DNA from: Kiritimatiellales bacterium
GTDB lineage: Bacteria > Verrucomicrobiota > Kiritimatiellia > Kiritimatiellales > Pontiellaceae
Length of the DNA: 5,828 bases
Assembly (NCBI GenBank): GCA_021734595.1
Contig: JAIPIO010000246.1
Coordinates: 1 to 5,828, forward strand
Reading direction: 5' to 3'
Position numbers and translations under genes: made by a program
Shown here: one piece after another, positions 1-4,187 of the stretch
Layout of the letters: each line of letters opens with the position of its first letter
Numbering within the stretch: the stretch's first letter is position 1
Notes under the pieces: model-generated
The model's database searches: none
What the model saw: the letters and a program-made list of their open reading frames with translations, nothing else
Told to the model about the DNA's origin: nothing

Positions 1-317
1 AAGGGCAGCGTGATGCATCCGTCCGGTCCCACTGTATACGTACGTGAAACTTCCGGAATGCCGTGAGCGAAAACCTCGATCACATCCCCCGGCCCCAGTT
101 TGTATTCGGCCATGTCGACCTTGAGTAGTTCGTCCGGCACCCCCTGAGCATTTTCGTCCGGCACTCCAGCGTCCTCGTGATTTCGTCGGTCGTCTGTAAT
201 CGCCGCGCTTGATTCGCATACAAGCGGATCGGGCGGAGAGGAAGGATCTGTGTGTAAACAACCCGTTGCGGCGGTGAGTGTGGCGATTGCGAACAGGACA
301 CGAATGTCAGCGTTCAT
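1..317 (-). CDS. Polysaccharide export lipoprotein (Wza/BexD type, Poly_export domain), 3' end outside the window
   Basis: Only the first 105 codons are present; the frame stays open to the window edge. The start is the ATG at 317-315, which has a good Shine-Dalgarno (GGAG, 5 bases upstream) and overlaps the stop of the preceding gene as ATGA. Residues 1-20 form a lipoprotein-like signal: a hydrophobic stretch ending in ATGC with Cys20 as the putative lipidated residue. Residues 21-68 are a low-complexity, acidic and proline-rich linker. At 72-82 comes YKLGPGDVIEV, followed by GIPEVSRTYTVGPDGCITLP, which is the hallmark opening of the Poly_export (PF02563) domain found in Wza, KpsD, BexD and EpsA-like proteins. 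Such proteins form the outer-membrane exit for capsule or EPS, or its periplasmic collar. Placement at the end of a sugar transferase/acetyltransferase operon fits. What follows (SLBB domains, tyrosine kinase or chain-length genes) lies outside the window. The family call is firm; the polymer exported is unknown. Confidence 0.88.
   Translation of the reverse strand, partial: MNADIRVLFAIATLTAATGCLHTDPSSPPDPLVCESSAAITDDRRNHEDAGVPDENAQGVPDELLKVDMAEYKLGPGDVIEVFAHGIPEVSRTYTVGPDGCITLP
129..167 (-). repeat. Short tandem duplication in the export lipoprotein linker (GVPDE twice, 24-base period)
   Basis: Positions 129-143 and 153-167 match at 14 of 15 bases, spaced 24 bases apart and in frame. They encode GVPDE at residues 51-55 and again at 59-63 of the export lipoprotein. 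The repeat lies in the flexible linker between the lipidated Cys and the Poly_export domain, so it probably only sets linker length. Confidence 0.5.
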
Positions 318-1960
318 AATGTCTCCGTCAAAAAGCGCAGGTGATATATGGAACACCCCCGGAGGTTTACCGTCATGGCGTGGGTGGATTGCCGCAGGGC
401 GTTTTCAGGCAGGCGATTAATGCCGTCGCCGCCATCATGAAGAGCGTAGCCTTGCACCCGTCGAATCACGGGAGAGAGCGTCTCCACCTCCAGCACCACG
501 TCACGAGCAGTGCTGTTGACAATGACCAGAGTGACACCGGAGGTGTCCGGCGACCAGGCGGCATAGACGTTCAGTTCATGCTTGAGGGCGGGCGGCAATC
601 GCCGCCATTCGCTCGGCAGATAAAAATCGCCGAAGCGCGCGCCTTTCCCGTCCACATTGCGGAACATCTTGAATGCCTGTCGTGCCAGGCTTTCGGTATC
701 CGGAAACGTCCAGTAACACGCCATGTCCAGTCCTTCCCGTCCGAATGTCCCCAGGGCGTTTGCCAGCGCCAGTGCGCCGCTGATGTGTTTCTGGCCGCCC
801 CAATTGTGTTCGGTAATGCCGATTTTGGTTCCGGGATAATGTTCGTCAACCCATTTGCGCAACCTCGGGATCAGGTTGATACGGGCATTGATCCAAGATG
901 GGCAGCGATAGGTCGGGTCGGATAGGGCACGACTGGAAGCCAGCCGCAAGGCCACGGTTTTCGCATCCGCCCGCGGGCTGAAAACGTGCCTGGCCTGTGG
1001 ATAATAGTGCACCGTCACATAGTTAAGAAGTCGTTGCCCGGTACGCTCTTCGTATTGGTGCAGTTGCCGCAGGAACCAGGGGAGAAAGGGCGGTCCCGGT
1101 TTGCCTGCAAATAGGCGCTGCTCGCGCACCTCCCGTTCTTGCGCGGCCTCAAAATAGGCTGGCCATCCCCATACTTCAGGGCCGCAAATCGGGATTTCGG
1201 GGGCAATGTTCTTGATCGCCGCGGCATAATCGACAAACCGCTCCAGGTACTCTTCCGCGGAGATCGGTCGAGGGTGGACGTCGCGGTGGGTTTCATGCCA
1301 CAGCATCGGTTCGTTGTCAAGGGCAAAGGAGATCTTTTCCCTGCTGACTAATTCCGGGAACTCGGCCTTGATCGTTTTGACCCAGTCAACCACGAACTCG
1401 ACGGGAGCGGTACGCGAAGCGTCGCGCGGGTCATTGGCGACAACGTTGCCGTCTTTGCCAATGCCGTTGCCGATGTCGGCATGGCCGGGTGCGTGGGCTG
1501 TCTGTGGACCATACTTGGCAATGCTGTAGCTGTACGAGGTTGTGTCTTTTGCCACGTTCCCGATGATCGGCAGAGTGATGACGACGCGGCTGTCGGCCTC
1601 GACCGAACGTCGCAGAAATGTCCGCCAGGCATCGTCTTCCACACGCACATTCATGAAAAACCAGTCCTTGCCGGTATTCCATGCGTTGCCCAGTTGCCAG
1701 TTGTAGCGCGATGCCGGGTTCCCGCCCCAGCGGTTAAGGGTGGGGCGAAGATCGTCCAACGCCTCCTTCGGCGCCGCCGCCACACCATAGATTTCGGATG
1801 GTATGGGCCGCGCACGCGATGGTGCCCCTATGCGGCAGACCGCCGTCGGGGTTTTACCGTCGCACCGACTGAGTTCCGGGTAACACCCGGTTCCCGCGAT
1901 AATCAACAGAAAAAGCCATGTGCAGTCACTGGAAAGGAGCCTGCTTTTTCGACGTTTCAT
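314..1960 (-). CDS. Glycoside hydrolase family 44 (endo-beta-1,4-glucanase/xyloglucanase-like), putative surface lipoprotein
   Basis: This 548-residue protein has the features of GH44 enzymes, retaining hydrolases that cut beta-1,4-glucan, xyloglucan or related chains internally. The motif NRWGGNPASRYNWQ is at 76-89. DNEPMLWHETHRDVHP at 215-230 contains the likely acid/base Glu217. TVHYYPQ lies at 316-322, and ITEHNWGG at 382-389 contains the likely nucleophile Glu384. A beta-sandwich-like tail (about 440-548) follows the barrel, as in known GH44 structures. No carbohydrate-binding or dockerin module is present. Residues 1-26 carry basic residues, a hydrophobic core and IAGTGC, so Cys26 may be lipidated and the enzyme envelope-bound rather than freely secreted. 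The ATG start is preceded only by a weak AGAAG. Sitting between an acetyltransferase and an export gene, and overlapping the latter by 4 bases, it most likely acts on the polymer this operon makes, although scavenging of plant glucan cannot be excluded. The family call is strong; the substrate is inferred. Confidence 0.9.
   Translation of the reverse strand: MKRRKSRLLSSDCTWLFLLIIAGTGCYPELSRCDGKTPTAVCRIGAPSRARPIPSEIYGVAAAPKEALDDLRPTLNRWGGNPASRYNWQLGNAWNTGKDWFFMNVRVEDDAWRTFLRRSVEADSRVVITLPIIGNVAKDTTSYSYSIAKYGPQTAHAPGHADIGNGIGKDGNVVANDPRDASRTAPVEFVVDWVKTIKAEFPELVSREKISFALDNEPMLWHETHRDVHPRPISAEEYLERFVDYAAAIKNIAPEIPICGPEVWGWPAYFEAAQEREVREQRLFAGKPGPPFLPWFLRQLHQYEERTGQRLLNYVTVHYYPQARHVFSPRADAKTVALRLASSRALSDPTYRCPSWINARINLIPRLRKWVDEHYPGTKIGITEHNWGGQKHISGALALANALGTFGREGLDMACYWTFPDTESLARQAFKMFRNVDGKGARFGDFYLPSEWRRLPPALKHELNVYAAWSPDTSGVTLVIVNSTARDVVLEVETLSPVIRRVQGYALHDGGDGINRLPENALRQSTHAMTVNLRGCSIYHLRFLTETL
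322..326 (-). promoter_or_regulatory. Shine-Dalgarno site (GGAGA) inside the end of the GH44 gene
   Basis: On the minus strand GGAGA lies just before the ATG at 317, with GGAG 5 bases from the start. It is the clearest ribosome-binding site in the window. It sits within the last codons of the upstream hydrolase gene, whose TGA overlaps the new ATG, so translation of the export lipoprotein is probably coupled to that of the hydrolase by termination and reinitiation. This decides the start of the export gene. Confidence 0.7.
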
Positions 1961-2057
1961 GACACTTCTAAACAGTTGAAAAATGCGGCCTTTTTATCAC
2001 GATTTCAGGCTTTTGCCTTAATCGGTCCGGCGGGACTCTTGTGGAATCATCCCGGGG
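1961..2057 (-). other. Longest intergenic gap (97 bases), with an imperfect hairpin at 2000-2024
   Basis: This is the only sizeable non-coding gap in the window, between the acetyltransferase stop and the hydrolase start. Positions 2000-2024 can form a hairpin: GGC/GCC plus an A-T pair around an AAAA loop, extended outward by TT/AA and a CGA/TCG end, with one mismatch and one bulged base. No T-run follows directly on the minus strand, so it is not a classical intrinsic terminator. I see no convincing -35/-10 pair or sigma-54 (GG/GC) promoter. The hairpin may be an RNA processing or stability element that sets hydrolase expression apart from the upstream genes. Confidence 0.3.
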
Positions 2058-2612
2058 TTAAGCCGATAGACCGCGCTTTACCCGCGCCGGTATACCCGCC
2101 GCCACCACATTCGCGGGTAAGCTTTTGGTGACCACCGCTCCGGCGGCGATCACTGTTCCCTTGCCGATTTCCACGCCGGGCAATACCACCGCACGCGCCC
2201 CCAGCCAACTGCCCGCGCCAATGACTACGGGGTCCGCCGTGCCGGGGCCCGCGCGAAAAGACGATGTCCCGATTTTATGCGATGCCGAGACGATGAGACA
2301 ATCCATGCCCAGGGAAACGCGATCCGCGATACGGACCGCGCCCCCCAGGTTGATATGCACGCCCGTATTAAAATAACAGTTCCGGCCTATGGTCAGCTTG
2401 TCGCAATGGGCAACATCACCGGAAAGGTTGAGCTTGCCGGCGATTACAGTACCATGTCCGATACGGAGCCCAGCCGTGCGATACAGCAATGCACGCACAC
2501 GGAGAAAATTGCCTGCCGGCAGCAGCCTTGCCAACGCCTGAATGGCCGCGAGGCGGGGAGACAGGCCCTTGAATTCAGCGGCCAATACCCGAAAAACTGT
2601 CGTGTTTGCCAT
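2058..2612 (-). CDS. Hexapeptide-repeat (left-handed beta-helix) O-acetyltransferase, probably modifying the polysaccharide
   Basis: This 184-residue protein belongs to the LbetaH acyltransferase superfamily, most like the WbbJ/WcaF/maltose-acetyltransferase branch that moves acetyl from acetyl-CoA to sugar hydroxyls. A short helical N-terminus (about 1-45) leads into hexapeptide repeats: IGHGTVIAG near 51-59, LTIGRNCYFNTGVHINLGGAVRIADRVSLGMDC across 73-105, and a second block VVIGAGSWLGARAVVLPGVEIGKGTVIAAGAVVTKSL at 129-165. The external loop holds ASHKIG, with His112 the probable catalytic base. The end, AAGIPARVKR, is typical of the family. Length is normal for this class. It starts 27 bases after the previous stop, with no strong Shine-Dalgarno. 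Its neighbours suggest O-acetylation of the EPS repeat unit; another small acceptor remains possible. Confidence 0.85.
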   Translation of the reverse strand: MANTTVFRVLAAEFKGLSPRLAAIQALARLLPAGNFLRVRALLYRTAGLRIGHGTVIAGKLNLSGDVAHCDKLTIGRNCYFNTGVHINLGGAVRIADRVSLGMDCLIVSASHKIGTSSFRAGPGTADPVVIGAGSWLGARAVVLPGVEIGKGTVIAAGAVVTKSLPANVVAAGIPARVKRGLSA

Positions 2613-2639
2613 TTTATTGTTTCTGCCGCGGTCTTGCGT

Positions 2640-3317
2640 TCAAAAGTCGGGAAAGAGCAATCGAACAAAATCTTCGAGGTGGGCATGCGCAAAAATATTG
2701 ATGCCGAATACCATCTTGGCTATGTATAGCAGAAAAAAGCCTGCGGTCACAACCGCCACACCGATGCCGACCGCGGCAAGCAGCAAAACGAGAAGACGGG
2801 CCAGAAACAAGGTGGTCTGCCGCAAAAACCGATTGAAAAAGTCCACTACCCTTTGACTTCGATGCGCCCAATGATTGAGTTGCCGTTCGAGGTCTTTCTT
2901 TGCCGCTTCAACCGACTCCATGGTGTCCAGGATATCGTATTCGAGGGTGGCGTACTCGACGGCGCGAAGCAGTTCACCGTCGTTGCCGGCTTCGCCGAGG
3001 CAGCGGAAAATGTGATCCCGGCCAATGGCGCCGCGAAACGACTTTTCCTCACCGTCTTTGGCAATAAGGATGCATTGTATTTTAGGATGGCGCTTATGAA
3101 GGTTCGCGAGAAATGCCATGCCATCGCCGTCCGTCACGCGCCCGCGACAGACAATCGCCTTCGGGTGGTCGTCAGCGTTTTTGAGTTGCTGTTTCGCCTG
3201 CGCCAGGCTCGTCGCGCACATGATTTCACGGCCGTCCGCTAATACTCTTCGCCAGTGAACAAGTGCACTCTCATCCGAGTGGACCAGCAGGACGGTGGAT
3301 CTGGAGTCCATTGTCAT
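2640..3317 (-). CDS. Membrane-anchored pseudo-receiver protein (REC-like domain with lost phosphorylation site, helix, C-terminal membrane segment)
   Basis: The ATG at 3317 is chosen. A longer reading from a TTG at 3362 adds 15 residues and starts 9 bases after the upstream stop, and an ATG at 3311 is also possible; none has a clear ribosome-binding site. Numbered from the TTG, residues 23-140 resemble a response-regulator receiver: TVLLVHSDESALV at the start, IVCRGRVTDGDGMAFL where the phosphoacceptor loop should be, then IQCILIAKDG and HIFRCLGEAGNDGELLRAVEYA. The expected phospho-Asp is Arg73, the acidic pair is reduced to Ser-Asp (29-30), the switch Thr/Ser is Ala101, and the conserved Lys is Glu124. 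It therefore should not be phosphorylated. A charged, probably coiled helix (147-181) leads to a very hydrophobic stretch (about 185-219), leaving 20 or so C-terminal residues. The domain presumably sits in the cytoplasm at the inner membrane, perhaps docking the regulator encoded upstream or the EPS machinery. Function is unknown. Confidence 0.72.
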   Translation of the reverse strand: MTMDSRSTVLLVHSDESALVHWRRVLADGREIMCATSLAQAKQQLKNADDHPKAIVCRGRVTDGDGMAFLANLHKRHPKIQCILIAKDGEEKSFRGAIGRDHIFRCLGEAGNDGELLRAVEYATLEYDILDTMESVEAAKKDLERQLNHWAHRSQRVVDFFNRFLRQTTLFLARLLVLLLAAVGIGVAVVTAGFFLLYIAKMVFGINIFAHAHLEDFVRLLFPDF

Positions 3318-3371
3318 GTATGTATCGCAACCTGACGGGGTGCGTTCGCGCGTCTTCTTCAACCGTCGGGG

Positions 3372-4157
3372 TCAGTACGCGCCCTTTCCGAACACAACGG
3401 CCGGAATCGTGCGCAGGAGTAGTTTCAGATCCAGCCAGATGCTCTGGCTTTCAATGTACTGTACGTCAAGCCGGACCTGGTCTTGAAACGGTATGTCGCC
3501 ACGCCCGCTGACCTGCCAGAAACAAGTCAGGCCGGGCTTGACATCGAGGCGGCGGCGATCGTGCAATGAATATTCGGCCACCTCAGACGGGAGAGCCGGA
3601 CGCGGCCCCACCAGCGACATGTCGCCACGCAGAACACACCACAGTTGGGGGAGTTCATCTATGCTCAAGCGACGGATAATGCGTCCAACCTTTGTCACCC
3701 GCGGATCATTCTTCATTTTAAAGGTAATGCTGTCGCCATGATCGTTATGCGCATTGATCTGGTGCCGCAGCTTGTCCGCGCCAACTCGCATAGAGCGGAA
3801 TTTTGGGAATACAAACTCCGCGCCATATGTACCGACGCGTTTTTGAAAATAAAAGATGGGGCCGCCGTCGGTCATCTTGACCGCTGTTGCAACGAGTAGA
3901 AACAAGGGCGACAACACAACAAGTCCGCAGGCCGAAAGTACGACATCCAGAAGTCGCTTCAGCGCCTTTGCGCCGCCGACCACCAGCAACCAGCCGTACT
4001 TTTTACGGAAAAATCGCCAGCGCCTGAAAAAACTCCCCGTGAATCGCGACGAACCGCAGTATTGCTCGTACAATTCCTCCAGCAACAGGCGACGACATTC
4101 CGGACATTTTCCGGCCGAAGATAGCGATGTCAACTCCCTCTTAGTAGTTTTTTTCAT
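3372..4157 (-). CDS. Undecaprenyl-phosphate sugar-1-phosphate transferase (small bacterial sugar transferase, PF02397)
   Basis: The protein is 261 residues. It should transfer a sugar 1-phosphate from a nucleotide sugar to undecaprenyl phosphate on the cytoplasmic face of the inner membrane, the first committed step of EPS or O-antigen unit synthesis. Seen in order: KRLLDVVLS (67-75) leading into one hydrophobic membrane-embedded helix (about 71-93), FQKRVG (104-109), KFRSMR (119-124), DPRVTKVG (151-158), LSIDELPQL with the catalytic Asp168-Glu169 pair (164-172), SLVGPRP (181-187) and KPGLT (207-211). It lacks the four-helix N-terminal domain of WbaP/WcaJ, so it is the short monotopic type. 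Unusually it has a basic N-terminal extension of about 60 residues with CPEC at 18-21 and another Cys at 34. The ATG start lies 30 bases after the upstream stop, without a Shine-Dalgarno. Sugar specificity (glucose, galactose, N-acetyl sugar) cannot be read from sequence. Confidence 0.93.
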   Translation of the reverse strand: MKKTTKRELTSLSSAGKCPECRRLLLEELYEQYCGSSRFTGSFFRRWRFFRKKYGWLLVVGGAKALKRLLDVVLSACGLVVLSPLFLLVATAVKMTDGGPIFYFQKRVGTYGAEFVFPKFRSMRVGADKLRHQINAHNDHGDSITFKMKNDPRVTKVGRIIRRLSIDELPQLWCVLRGDMSLVGPRPALPSEVAEYSLHDRRRLDVKPGLTCFWQVSGRGDIPFQDQVRLDVQYIESQSIWLDLKLLLRTIPAVVFGKGAY

Positions 4158-4187
4158 ATGGCAAAGAGGTCGATTATAACAATTTCG

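Noticed and set aside
341..925. A plus-strand open frame of 194 codons
   Set aside because: It lies entirely antisense to the GH44 barrel and C-terminal region, with no family motif. It is a reading-frame shadow of a GC-rich gene.
2000..2024. Intrinsic terminator after the acetyltransferase
   Set aside because: The stem is short and interrupted, and no T-run follows it on the minus strand; the nearest TTTTT is more than 15 bases away.
1481..2131. A plus-strand open frame of 216 codons
   Set aside because: It runs antisense through the GH44 gene, the intergenic gap and the acetyltransferase end. Its product is rich in Arg, Pro and Cys with no recognisable motif, and the minus-strand frames carry clear family signatures.
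4173..4178. A perfect TATAAT on the minus strand just upstream of the sugar transferase
   Set aside because: The hexamer 17 bases upstream is CCGCCG, nothing like a -35 box, and the leader would be only about 10 to 15 bases. It is probably a chance match in a short AT-rich gap, though an internal promoter is not excluded.
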